Shown here piece by piece: positions 34,121 to 45,795 of a DNA stretch of 64,000 nucleotides. The position numbers were made by a program, and so were the translations under genes. The stretch spans positions 44,265,399-44,329,398 of the forward strand of contig CM018691.1 in NCBI GenBank assembly GCA_009363875.1, given 5' to 3'. The number at the start of each line of letters is the position of its first letter. Position 1 is the stretch's first letter. The stretch is from Mikania micrantha. Its lineage: Eukaryota; Streptophyta; Magnoliopsida; Asterales; Asteraceae. The notes beneath the pieces are model-generated. The model worked only from the letters and a program-made list of their open reading frames with translations. It had not been told where the DNA came from and made no database searches.

Positions 34121-36925
34121 CCCCCAAATTTCAACTAACGGAATCATACCGTTTAGGGCGTGACAAACCAGGATCTCAGTCATTAGACACAGCGAAAGAC
34201 CTCTATATGATTTTCAAATATAATTTTGGTCTAAACTGTAATTTCAAAGTTTGCGGAAGCGTTTTAAAACATAATCAAATGTAACGGTTTGTAAAATGTA
34301 AATTACAAATCAAAGTCTTAAATATCCAAATTCAAAACACAAGACTTTAAAATATATGCATGCAACTCCACATCCTAGTCCATGCTTGTCCTTACTTGTG
34401 TTTTAGTGTCCTGAGAAAACATGTAAATCAAGTCAACACAAAGGTTGGTGCATAGACAGGTTTGAGTATTCACAAATGTTTAAAACAACTATTTGAAACG
34501 AAATGTTTGCAGATAACATAATCACACATGCATAGTCATGATAGCTAGTCATTTGTACTATCTACATGAGCGGTCGACACCGAAGCTGACTGTTAGAATG
34601 TTGAATGCCTTTCCACTATTGTCTAGCACAAACAATAGTAATGTTTGAATTGGCTAGTTAAACACTTGCGTAGACCTACAATCTACCAAGTGAGGTTTGT
34701 CAAACCCAATAGATCTATTTTCAACTACCATGCTTTGCACTACGACAAACTAAACGGTTCGATATGTAAGGACTTGTAATGCTATGTTCGCACTTAGCAT
34801 AAATAGTTAACTTATGCAAGTGATATGTATCTAAAATGTTTGTTTGCACATGTTTTCTCCCCAAAACAGTTAAAATAAGAAAAGGGGTCGTGTACGCACC
34901 TTTGAATGTAGTAGAATGATCAAACACACGTGAAATCGCGTAAACTGTCTTCTACGAGAAATCTGTGTTTTAACAATAACGTTGTGTTATTCGAAATGTT
35001 AATTCGTGTTTGTGGTCTTATACGTGTTAACACACGTATTTTAAGTTATTTGAAACGTACATACAAGAGCATGCACAAATTTATCTTCATTTGTTTAAAT
35101 CGTATAAACATATACGATTTCGTTTCATGATACGTAAGTATACGCGATTAGACTTTTTGTTCAAAAGATAAATTTTATTATTTTATCTTGTTCAGGATTC
35201 AATTCTGGTTCCAACGGATTTTGAACGGGTCAAATCGGGATTAAAACGAATGAGATATGATAAAAATACTAAAAATGATTTAAAACTCAAAACAGTTGGA
35301 GCCGGGTTCGAACCCGCGACCTCCCTTCCACAGTACAAACCCCCTACCATCCCCTCTGCTTCCAATTTCGTTAACAGAGTCCTTTTCAAATGGTTTTAAC
35401 CAACAAAGGGTTGGTTTCCCTTTGTTTTATTCAACCGAACCAAGTGGTTCCCAATTGAACCCCCCCGTTCGAACCCGATCGGTCCTAAACCCATGGGGTT
35501 ATTGTTCTATGGATTCAAACAACCATGTATGTGCTTTTTAACTCAATTATTAGTCAACAAAAGTCCCAATTCGTAATTCATGGATTTCGAACCTAAACGT
35601 TCAAACCCATGCTTCAAATTGATAAAATTGATTAATAAAAGATGTCGAGCTCATGGGGTTTCATTAAACAGAAGATTTCGATCCTATCTAAGTCGTTTAA
35701 TTCGAAAACTAAATGCATTTATATAAAAATCCCGAAAACTTTTTTCATAGAAAACCCCAGAACTAGAAATCGTTTAATTTGGTTTTTAGATTCTTTTTGA
35801 TCAAAACCCCCAATTTGGTTTGTTATCAAGAACCCTAAAATTTGTTTTTGAATAATTCGTTGTTGTTTGCTACAATTAACATAGCGCTTATGTTAATCGG
35901 CCTCTTTTGAAGCCGTGGATATCATTTAATTTCGATTTTGCATTCATTTGAATCAAAACCCCAATTTCGTTCATATAACAAACCCTTGAATTCGAATTCT
36001 AACAATTCGCTATTGTGATTCAAACTAGTCATAGGGTTTTTGTTTTACACCCTATTATGAAGCTGTTAGTAGGTTTTAATTTGATTATAAACCCCTTTTA
36101 AGCAGAAACCCCAAATCGATCTTCGTGACGAACCCTAGAATTAAAGTTCATACGATTCGATGTTAAAAGCCAAAATTGGCTTAGGGTTACTCTTAGTCGG
36201 TTGTTTTAGGTTGTGTAGAATTAGATTCTTACCTTGTTTGATGTTAAATCGATTGAGATTGATTTGAGACTTGAGTTTCGGCCAGCTTTAAGTCGTGTTC
36301 TTCAATCCAGAGCTTCTTGCTTCGAATTGTCGGATTCCACAGCCTCTAAAGGTGCCGACTAAGGTATGCTAGCGTTCAATTTTTGTGAATTATGTCGAAG
36401 TATATGGTTTTGGATATGTAAAGCTACGGTTTCAACCTTTTGGTATGATTTTGGAGTTAATTTGATGTTAATGGTTTCAATAACCATTGCTTGTGATTAA
36501 TAATCATTATTGTAATCATTATAAAGGTTTAATTCGGGTAATTACACTAATTTACTATGAATTTTGAGTTTAATTGCCCATATGGCCGAATTTTTGACTT
36601 TTGCAAGTCAAAATTGATTAACTTTCCTACTTGTAAGTTTAATTCTAGTAAATTAAATGTGTTAGGACTAGTTTTATTATTTTTCCGTCCCTCTAGTTTG
36701 TTTTTGTATCATTTCGTATCATTTCCGTTAGTTTTTGTTAACCGGGTTAACCCGGAAATGTCAGATTGTCACAGGTACGATTCGATAGGTCATCGAACTA
36801 TCGTTTCGCAATTTTTTGCGTTTAAATCATCTAATTAAACATAATTAAATGAAATGCAACAAGTATGAATGTAAAATACAGAGAGTTTAAGGTTTGCAAT
36901 TTACGTGAAATTGTCGGGTGTCACA
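34114..36925 (-). repeat. gypsy-type LTR (2.8 kb)
   Basis: Ends TGTCACACCCCC (34114) and GGGTGTCACA (36925). Its first 90 bases resemble those of the LTR at 24873. The flanking pentamers GGTAC and TATTT do not match, so it is not a simple solo LTR insertion. Contents are AT-rich repeats of aaaccc/ttcgaa type plus one tRNA-like B box (35303). No coding sequence. Confidence 0.7.
35295..35345 (-). other. tRNA-like 3' segment (B box and T-arm)
   Basis: The minus strand reads cgcgggttcgaacccggctc. CGGGTTCGAACCCG (35303-35316) forms a perfect T-arm-like hairpin and contains the pol III B box GGTTCGAA.CC. Upstream on that strand is a G-rich run as in D/anticodon regions, but I could not build a full cloverleaf. 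It is likely a tRNA-derived relic (SINE-like) absorbed in the LTR. Confidence 0.5.
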
Positions 36926-36986
36926 TATTTAGCCTCATCTTTAGTTTTTTAACATATATTCTGCGTGTATACTATATATATATATA

Positions 36987-37251
36987 GGGAGATGATCAAA
37001 AATTAACCCATGTTTATTACGTTAACCGAATAACTACATCTTATTACTTTGGGGCCCACATTAAAGTAAATCTAAAGGTGTAAGTTTTTTCTAGTTTTTT
37101 AATTAATTTATTTAATGTAGGGTCCACTTACATTTATAAAAATTGAAGAAAAAACCTACACCTTTAGATTTACTTTAATGTTGACCCTAAAGCAATAAGA
37201 TGTAGTTATTTGGTTAACGCAATAAACATGGGTTAACAAATGAAGGACACC
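36987..37251. mobile_element. MITE with about 100-bp terminal inverted repeats
   Basis: The left arm (gggagatgatcaaaaattaa, then the acccatgtttattac stretch) and right arm are inverted copies that match over about 100 bases, including the aataagatgtagttatt block. A short AT-rich centre separates them. It lies between TA-rich joints. A second copy is at 48148-48400 and a partial one at 46890-47017. It has no coding capacity, so it must be mobilised in trans if at all. Confidence 0.88.
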
Positions 37252-37264
37252 ATGTATATATGTA

Positions 37265-37274
37265 GGTATGTATG

Positions 37275-37308
<34 letters not shown>

Positions 37309-37346
37309 TGTATGTATGTATGTATGTATGTATGTATGTATGTATG
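37265..37346. repeat. (TATG)n microsatellite
   Basis: About 19 near-perfect tetranucleotide units end exactly at the LTR beginning at 37345. The open frames over it (Tyr/Ile/Thr/His or Tyr/Val/Cys/Met repeats) are artefacts. Confidence 0.95.
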
Positions 37347-39119
37347 TCACACCCTGGGCCGACGAGCCGGATCGGAGACCCTTTCGGGCAGAATAGTCCC
37401 GAGGCGTGATATAATTGGAATGATTAGATTGTTACATTGCACATGATAATATAAGAAATACTAAAATATATTAAATAAATAAAATTAAATTACAACTGTT
37501 TTATAATTTAATTATATTACAACTTGACTTGGACATCTGAAATGTGGACGAGATGTCGCACAAGAATTTTCTTGCACGAGTGCAAGTCTTGAATCTTGTA
37601 GCCTGTGTGGCTTCGGAGGTTCCATGCAGGAGTTGTAGGTTCCTCTAAGGAATCCTATCTTTCTCTCTATAAAATCATCATTCTTTCACCTGTTCTTCAC
37701 CTGAGAACATGTAAAATCTATCAACACTAGGTTGGTGAGTTCACATACGTTTTAAAAATATTAGGTTTTGTAAAAGGTTTAGTGAAAATCTTTCCATTCA
37801 CAACGGTTTTGAAAGTGGTGTGTGAGTGGTGTTGAAAACATGAATGAATTACACAAATGCTTAAGTCTGGTACTCATTACTGACATCATGCCGAATCATC
37901 AAAGGGAGTTTATGTATAGGGCAAACGTAGAGCCAAAGCTCGGCCGCCAGCCCACCACCCCTTCGGTGACCCACGAGGATGTCCTTAACGGAAATCAGAC
38001 CTCGTCACTTATGTACCTACCTCTACTCGACACGACATGACGGATGATTGTAAAAAGAAATGTCTTGGAGAAAGAAGCGTATGCTCTGTCTCCTAATCTA
38101 GGAGACATGATTTGTTTGTTTGAAAATCACACATTTTACGCTCTTTCTTGTAGAATAACATTGTTTGTTGTGTACTAGTTTGAAAATTGTTCAAGACCAG
38201 GTATGTTATTGTTTGTGTGGTATGTCGGTAATATCACCCATGTGATCATTTACCAAACCTAACTGATATTTCCTTGTTGATTAGTTCCCATGGAACTAAT
38301 CCGAGTTGTTGTTTCACTTTTGGATGCGTGTAACGTACCAGCCTCGGCACTGGAGGTTGGTTAGACCTAGGGTACCATCTACGTTATCGTCGGTTGACCC
38401 GCGTCAACTAATGATAAATGACTCTAAGGGACTTAGTTGAGAATTCCTCAGCGAATTTTTGATGTGTATGTTGTGTGGACACATGTTCTAGTGAATTACC
38501 CTAGAATATTACCCTGAAAGTATGTTTTTTGTTTGATGGGGGATTCCCATGAAAATGATTGTTTTCGATTGTGCACTACATAATTCCCCGGGTCGTATCT
38601 GTTCACCTCTTGGTTAGGCACAAAGACTCGAACTGTTGCAATCAACGGACATCTCCTCACTGATTTGTGTTTGAACCCTCGAAACTCGTTTGTTGTTGTT
38701 GTTGATTTGGAAAAATTGAATGGAGCGATAAAAGCTCAGTAAAATAATTGAAAATGCTCTTATTTGAATAACATTCTAATAAGAGGTTTAGAGTTGATCC
38801 TTTTAATGAAATTATTTGAAAATGACTCTTATTCGTTGATATTCGAATAACAGGGTTCATATTCTCAGCCCTAAATGATTTGTAAGGCAATAAGTTAAAG
38901 AAAAGGGGTCTATGAACTAACCCGGGGTTATGGGTCGTCGATGCACTCACTCGGTTTGTTCTCTCGGTTTGAATCCTGTGTTATAAATTAGTTAGTTAGG
39001 TGTTCGGTGATTATGTGCTCTGTTTCTTGATGTGATTTTGGAAAATGTGTTTTCGTTTGTTTTATTTTGATTGGATGTAAAATGTGGTCTAAGGTTTGGT
39101 TCTATCGATATAGATTATG

Positions 39120-39780
39120 CTCGATAGGACTATTCGTACGAATGGCCTTCATTCACACGAATGGAATGATGCGAATGCATACTCTCATTCTAGCGTTCCG
39201 TTCGTGCGAATGGGTTTTCATTCGTATGGTTGTCCTATGCGAATGAGTCCATGTCATTCGTGTGGTTCCTCATTCTTTCGGCAGCTCGTTCGGGTGACTT
39301 TTCTCGACAAATGAGGCTTCTCATTCGCCTGCAGATTCACCAAGAACATCATTTTTGAAATCGGTGGTTGTTTGTGGTGTTTTTACGGTCAAAATTGATG
39401 GTAAAACGTTTTGGAGTGTTTTGGTGCAAACGATCGGTGCTAATACTTACCGTGGAGCTCGTATTTGACCGAAAGGGGATGAAAATGGTTGAAATATTGA
39501 AATGGAGGTGTTGTGGTTAAAATACACACGATTTGGATGGTGAAATGGCCCGATTTCGTGTGAAAATGGCTGAAAATTGAGAGGGGTGAAAGTGGGTTTC
39601 GGTTGAGAGAGTTGGGTGAAAAATGGGTTTGAAAAACGAAAGTGTTGCTTTTATAGCTGTGTTGTCGCACAAATGAGTCATTCGTACGAATGGCTCTCAT
39701 TGGGCCGAATGACTGTGGCTATTAAGCTTCACCGAATTAAACCTATTCGTAAGAATGAGGGTCCATTCGTACGAATGGTT
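39120..39780. repeat. cluster of CATTCGTACGAATG words
   Basis: Palindromic ATTCGTACGAAT and half-words (cattcgtgtgg, cgaatgag, attcacacgaatgg) occur about 15 times at 39120-39320, and again at 39670-39780. They flank the LTR promoter on the minus strand. Confidence 0.88.
39649..39656 (-). promoter_or_regulatory. TATA box of minus-oriented LTR
   Basis: gctataaaagc on the minus strand, followed by a C/A-rich leader with actctctcaaccg. Confidence 0.6.
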
Positions 39781-40261
39781 GTGTGTTAAAATTTTGATTG
39801 TTTATTAAATTGTTTTGGTGAAATTTTATTAAATTGTTAATATTTTATATCAGCGTTAAAAGTCTCACGCTGACATCTGTATGAATCGTCACCCATACAA
39901 AAGTCGCGTTGTATTTAACTGCTGACATTGTTTTGTACTGTAAAGATATCATTTAGTGTTTCAAATCTAACAACATATCCAGATAGATAGTCACCCATGT
40001 CGATATCTTGTTGGATTGATACTCCAAATGTTATTCTTCCATATTTTTGTTCATTGTTTTCCCTCACAATGGGTTTGTCTTTTCTTCTGATTCATGTTTG
40101 TGTGATTTGATGGATTTTTCCCAACTGTTTTAGGGAAGTCCTTGTATTTTAGTTTGTTTTTTATTATCGTTATCGTCGCTCTTGTAACACAAAGTCTTAC
40201 ACTGTGGTTGTGTACATCCTTGGATTTCAGACTAATGGCAACTCGTATGCCGATTGTCACA

Positions 40262-40330
40262 ATATAGGGGAAGGTTCCTAAGAAAACCATCATTTTCGAG
40301 AAAACTAAGAAAACTAGTCTTGATCATTAC
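40262..40330. mobile_element. fragment of a TIR element
   Basis: atataggggaaggttcctaa, followed by repeated agaaaac, has the same tatata-GGGG start as the MITEs in this window. No matching right arm is present. It sits against the LTR at 37345-40261 and was probably cut. Confidence 0.4.
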
Positions 40331-40689
40331 AAATTAAGAAAACCACCACCGTCACTTTCTCTCTCTTCTTTCTCTCGCTAAAAACCCTCAAGCTATCTCA
40401 CTCATTTCTCAACCGATTCAACCCATTTTGGTGTCCAAACGACCACCACATCACGTAGATCACGAAAGTACAAGAAATCCAAGCTATAAACCATTCGATT
40501 TGAGGTAAAAATCAGCTTTTTGTCACGATTTTAGGGTTTTGAAAACCCTTGTTCGGATCCCACATTGAACCGGTTACACCCACTTGAAACCCTAGGGAAA
40601 TTCACCCACCCATACTCTAGAACAATGTAGGAACAAATGATTCACCATGGGTGAGCTTAGAACCCGATTTGATGAGGGAAGCAACCAAC

Positions 40690-41045
40690 CAGCCGTACTG
40701 GTCGAATGGCTCTACAACAGATGGTCGAATGGCTCGATTTAAAGCAACCCAGCCTCATTCGGCCGAATGGCCTACGGCCCCTTCCTTCGGCTGAGGCCTT
40801 CATTCGATCGGCCATCTTCATTCGACCCATGGCCATTCGCCTATGGACATTCGACCAACCAGCTCTATTCGATCGGCCCTTTTTTCAACCCAACCATATT
40901 CGGCCAAACCCAATCGGTTCAAGCCATTCGCACACTATGCTCCTTCGGTTAAGCCACATTCGGCCAAAGGCCATGTGGCTAGCCATTCGCCCAGGTGTTC
41001 CTTCGATCGGCTAGGCCCTATTCGGCTAAGGCCCATTCGGATGGG
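40690..41045. repeat. cluster of CATTCGGCCGAATG words
   Basis: More than fifteen copies or half-copies of ATTCGGCCGAATGG, ATTCGATCGGCC and TTCGGCTAAG occur in 350 bases, downstream of the LTR leader. The same words recur in the solo LTR at 56875-57290. Confidence 0.88.
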
Positions 41046-42039
41046 ATGATCCTCTCGGCCTAACTCATGAGCATGGAGTAAGTATGTGTGTGCATATGAA
41101 CACCTACGTAAATAATATGCATGCATGATGGATGTGTGTGCATGGGAAAGGAATTAGGGTTGCCTAGTAAGAAGCTAAACTAGTTTAAATGAAGATGATA
41201 AACTAATAAGCTTTTCCTGCTAAGGACTAGTCAGTAATACTTTCCTAAACAAATGATAAACTTATAGTTTGCATATTACATGGAAATTAGAGTAAACAAG
41301 GATTTATGCAACAACATTAAGGACTTTTAATACTACAAACACAAAGTTGTGAGTAACAAGAACCAAAGGAATGACTAAGGATGGGTGTGGATTTAGTTTC
41401 AACATCCAACACTTAGTAATTCTATGCAATCATATAACCAGGATATGGAGCCTCATGGGAGTCCCTAAACTAGGTTGTATACACGAATGACTCAAACAAC
41501 AAAGGAAGCTAAGACTTAACTATCGGCTTAGAGTTAATCAAGTTGGATTAGCTTAAAGTCTAATGAACTAAATTGTGAATTCCTTAACATAAATTATGGT
41601 TTCAATAAATTAAATTGATGATAAACTTTCTTAAATTAATTTCATGATTTCTAACTTAAGATTTATTTAAAACAAATTGCTTTACAAATGCTTAATTCAA
41701 AGTCTTACGGGATCAAGGGTAATACCTTAGAGTAGTTAGATGAAACCCTAGAGATCACATTAACAACATAGGACACCTAGTTGCACACCGAGACCAAAAC
41801 CCTAGTTGCAACTATTATAACGACTTATCGCATTCGAATCTCTTAAAACAACTCAGGTGTGGAAGATACTTAAACTACAATCAACAAGCACGCATTATCT
41901 GTGGTAACTTATACTTAGCAACACAGGTGAGTTCATTGTCCCTTTTCAAACTATTTTGAATTTTATTTCGGGACTAAGAAGCATGTTATACATTTTAAAC
42001 AAGTGTTTAAATGTTTCATAAATGCTTTTATAATTATTC

Positions 42040-42405
42040 CTAATGCTACATGTTAACGCTAAATGCTAATGCTACATACTAAAGCTACAGGCTAATGCTA
42101 AATGCTAATGCTAAGTGCTAATACTAAATGCTAATGCTACATACTAAAGCTAGATGCTAATGCTAAGTGCTAATGCTACATGCTAATGCTAAATGCTAAT
42201 GCTAAGTGCTAATGCTACATGCTAATGCTAAATGCTAATGCTACATACTAAAGCTAGATGCTAATGCTAAGTGATAATGCTACATGCTAATGCTAAATGC
42301 TAATGCTAAGTGCTAATGCTACATGCTAATGCTAAATGCTAATGCTAATGCTAAGTGCTAATACTAAATACTAATGCCACATGCTAAGACTACATGCTAA
42401 GTCTA
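42040..42405. repeat. tandem array of TGCTAA-based units
   Basis: About 28 units of 12-13 bp built from gctaatgctaaat, gctaatgctacat and gctaatgctaagt. They are followed by related but looser atgctt/gaatgct repeats up to 42620. Confidence 0.92.
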
Positions 42406-43643
42406 CTTACTTTTAAACTAGTTTGCTTAAAACACCGAGTGCTTTTCATATGCAAATAATGCAAAGATTAACAGGTTAAAATGCTTTTATAAAAAAATTT
42501 TTTAAGCTTGAATGCTTAAACTCAGAAAGACTGATATGCTTTTATATGCTCGAATGCTCGAAATGCTTGAAATGCTTAGAATGCTTTAAACTTTGTATGC
42601 TTATTATGCTTGCCATGCTAAAACAACGGTTTGGCCTCTCAGTGCTTGCCTTACCGGTTGTGAAGCTCGTACTTGTGCACAAGATACGTAAATGCTATGC
42701 TATATGAATGCTATAAACTTGTATGCTAAAGCTATCGGCTATGGTAGAACATACTGATTTGGCCTCTCAGTGCTTGCCATAGGGTGTTCTTCATAGTCGG
42801 GACTTGAAGGAACAGACCGTCAGCCTCTCTGTGCTTGCCATAGGGTGACCTTCATAGCAAGGACTTGGGGAAAACAGACTGTTGGCCTCTCAGTGCTTGC
42901 CATACAGTGATTCCCCATCGTCCTCTCACGGTTGTGATATGTGACTAGGATGATTCTGGTTTTCTTTAGTTGACTTTTTGTCATCTTAGAAATCCTTTAT
43001 CAAAACCCCGAAGTTGCTAATCACATCTAGTTCCAATATGGATTGATACTGGATTCCTTAAGGCGTCCAGTTGTCCAAATGGTAACTCTCACAGTTAGAC
43101 TTGCTGATGCTATTGTGTGCATGCTGAAAACTTATAAACAGAATGCTAAAGATATGATGGGAATGGGATTGGATGGTAGGTAAAATGCTTAATTATCATT
43201 AACAACAATGTCATATGTGGTTTAGTATGTGGTGGGATGGCGTCTGGGCGGGTTGTAGATTTTTTTCTTACATGCTTTCTCAGGTGACACACAGGAATAA
43301 GTTAAGGCTAAGGATTTCATGCTAGGATGCCCAGTTAGAGGACCTAGTAGATTTTGGAAAGCACATATTTTGTTCATGGTTATGAATCACTTTTGACATC
43401 TTGTATAGCTACAAGATAGTAAACTATTGATTCTTTTGATAAGTTTACTTGGTTAAAATATCAAACATTACAATTGTAATTTAACTTTGTAATCCTTGTC
43501 TAATGCTATATTTTGCTTTAGTTATTCTCAATGTTGATACTATGTAAACAATCTAATCATCACGATTATCATCTCACGATATCAAGCCCCAGGAACCTTC
43601 CGCCCGACGGGGAAGTCGATCCAACCCGCCGGCTCAGGGTTGG

Positions 43644-45606
43644 ATAGCCCTGCCGCTCACCAAGTTAACCCAGAAAAGTGAGCCGTTTTTTTGGGAACAG
43701 AAGCAAGAAGATACCTTTCAGACTTTGAAGCAAAAGCTATGTGATGCCCCAATCTTATCTCTCCCAGATGGTTGTGATGACTTTGTCGTGTACTGTGATT
43801 CATCCCATCAGGGACTTGGTTACGTGTTGATGCAACGAGACAAAGTTATTGCGTATGCTTCAAGACAGCTGAAAATTCATGAAAAGAGCTACACTGCTCA
43901 TGATCTGGAACTGGGAGCAGTGGTATTCGCACTGAAGATTTGGAGACATTACTTATACGGCACCAAGTGTACCATATTTACTGATCACAAGAGTCTGCAA
44001 CACATATTCGATCAGAAGGAACTCAACATGCGACAGTGACGTTGGGTTGAGCTTCTAAATGATTACAACTATGTAATCAAGTACCATCCGGGCAAGGTAA
44101 ACGTAGTGGCTGATGCCTTGAGTCGGAAGGAACGGGTCAAACCTTTGCGCGTCAGAGCAATGGGAATGACTGTGCAGACAAGCTTACGTGCCAACATTAT
44201 TCAAGCACAACAAGAGGCAGTTGAATGAGAAAACTTGAAGAAAGAACTGGATTGTGGAGCAGAAAAACAATTTGAAACATAGCCAGATGGAGTCATCTAC
44301 TACAACGATCGTGTATGGATTCCTGCACTGGATGAATTGAGAAAGCTAATCTTTGATGAAGCAAACAAGACCTAGTACTCCGTGCACCCCGGTGCCGATA
44401 AGATGTACCAAGACTTACGGGAATTTTACTGGTGGCCGGGTATGAAGAAAGACATAGCCGAGTACGTAGGCCGATGCCTTACGTGAGGCGGAACACCAGA
44501 AATCGTCTAGTTTATTGGAACAGCCTGAAATTCCACTTTGGAAGTGGGAACAAATAGCTATGGACTTTATGACCAAGCTACCCCGCACTTCCAGTGGTCA
44601 TGAGACTATTTGGGTTATCGTTGATCGATTAACCAAATCTGCTCATTTCTTGCCAATGCGTGAGACCTATACAATGGATAAACAGGCAAAACTTTACATC
44701 AACGAGATAGTGGTACGCCATGGTGTGCCATTATCTATCATCTCCGATCGAGATAGCAGATTTACATCAAGGTTCTGGCAATCATTGCAGATATCTCTAA
44801 GGACGCACTTAAATCTGAGTACCGCTTACCATCCACAAACAGACGGTTAGAGCAAACGTACTATACAGACCCTGGAGGACAAGTTGAGAACCTGTGTTTT
44901 AGACTTCGGTGGGAACTGGGACTCCCATTTACCACTGATCAAATTCTCCTACAACAACAGTTATCATAGTAGCATCGGATGTGTACCGTTCGAGGCTCAC
45001 TATGGTCGGAAATGTCGATCACTGATCTGTTGGTCTGAAGTGGGAGATAACCGAATAATCGGGCCAGAACTTATTCAAGAAACTACTGACAAGATTGCTC
45101 AGATTCAACAAAGGCTACAAGCAACACGCAGCAGACAAAAGAGTTATGCCGAAAAACGGCGCAAGCCTTTGGAATTCCAAGTGGGAGACAGTGTCATGTT
45201 GAAGGTATCCCCATGGAAGGGCGTAGTTCATTTTGGGAAGAAAGGAAAATTAGCACCATGATACGTGGGACCATTCGAGGTCGTCGAACGTATTGGTCCT
45301 GTGGCGTACAGACTAAGATTACCAGATGAACTTAGTGGTGTGCATGACGTGTTTCACATCTCAAACTTGAAGAAATGCTTTGTTGACGAATAACTCGTCA
45401 TACCAGTTGAAGAAATTCAATTGGATAAACATTTACACTTTATCGAAGAACCTTTGGAGATTATGGATCGCAAGGTTAAGAAACTGAGGCGAAGCCGTAT
45501 TCCGATTGTCAAGGTTCAATGGAACTCAAAGCGCGGACCCGAGTTTACTTGGGAACGCGAAGATCACATGAAGTCTAAGTATCCCCAACTGTTTACAGAA
45601 AAATCC
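43644..45606 (+). pseudogene. gypsy RT end-RNase H-integrase-chromodomain fragment
   Basis: Frame starts in the RT/RNase H joint (ALPLTKLT at 43647). RNase H is well preserved (YCDSSHQGLG, YASRQLKIHE, FTDHKSLQHIF) up to TGA 44037-44039. The integrase region follows with stops near 44227, 44279 and 44374. A deletion of about 14 bases at 44485 removes the second zinc Cys and shifts frame. The core is readable in 44515-45261 (WVIVDRLTKSAHFLP, SDRDSRFTSRFWQ), with a TAG at 44848-44850 in place of Gln and a TGA at 45259-45261 in place of Arg. The chromodomain part (45421-45606, HFIEEPLEIMDRKVKKLRR) then runs in frame into LTR sequence. Confidence 0.92.
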
Positions 45607-45795
45607 GTACCTGATATGCTTGACATGCTTGCTATGCTCGAATGCTCTAAATGCTTGAAATGCTTAGAATGGTTTAAACTTTGTATGCTTATTATGCTTG
45701 CCATGCTAAAACAATGGTTTGGCCTCTTATTGCTTGCCTTACCGGTTGTGAAGCTAGTACTTGTGCACAAGATACCTAAATGCTATGCTATATGA
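45421..45795 (+). other. open frame fusing chromodomain to LTR-encoded tail
   Basis: 124 codons. About 62 residues of gypsy chromodomain-like sequence are followed by about 62 residues read from mid-LTR (MLDMLAMLECSKCLKCLEWF and a hydrophobic run). The join at about 45606 is a deletion junction. There is no evidence of expression. The frame is short and may be chance. Confidence 0.5.

Larger units (their letters stand above)
37345..40261 (-). repeat. gypsy LTR (2.9 kb), minus orientation
   Basis: Plus-strand ends TGTCACACCC and GATTGTCACA. On the minus strand a TATA box (39649-39656) is followed by a CA/CT-rich leader, fixing orientation. The flanks ATGTA and ATATA match at four of five bases, compatible with a target duplication carrying one transition, so it is probably a solo LTR. 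The start (cgacgagccgg) is related to the LTRs ending at 46884 and starting at 53971. It contains the CATTCGTACGAATG word cluster. No genes inside. Confidence 0.75.
40331..43635 (+). repeat. 5' LTR of deleted gypsy element
   Basis: Starts in a CT-rich leader (ctttctctctcttctttctc), so U3 is missing on the left. It holds the CATTCGGCCGAATG cluster (40690-41045), the GCTAATGCTA array (42040-42405) and three copies of a ggcctctcagtgcttgccat block (42630-42910). It ends in cgacggggaagtcgatccaa followed by cccgccggctc, the same as the LTR at 46884. Relative to that LTR it lacks about 155 bases after 43255. Confidence 0.75.

Noticed and set aside
35192..35389. 65-codon minus frame containing VAGSNPA
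   Set aside because: This peptide is a typical chance translation of a tRNA T-arm, not a protein.
37156..37446. Tyr-Ile-His-Thr and Cys-Met-Tyr-Val repeat frames on both strands
   Set aside because: Translations of the (TATG)n microsatellite and adjoining MITE arm.
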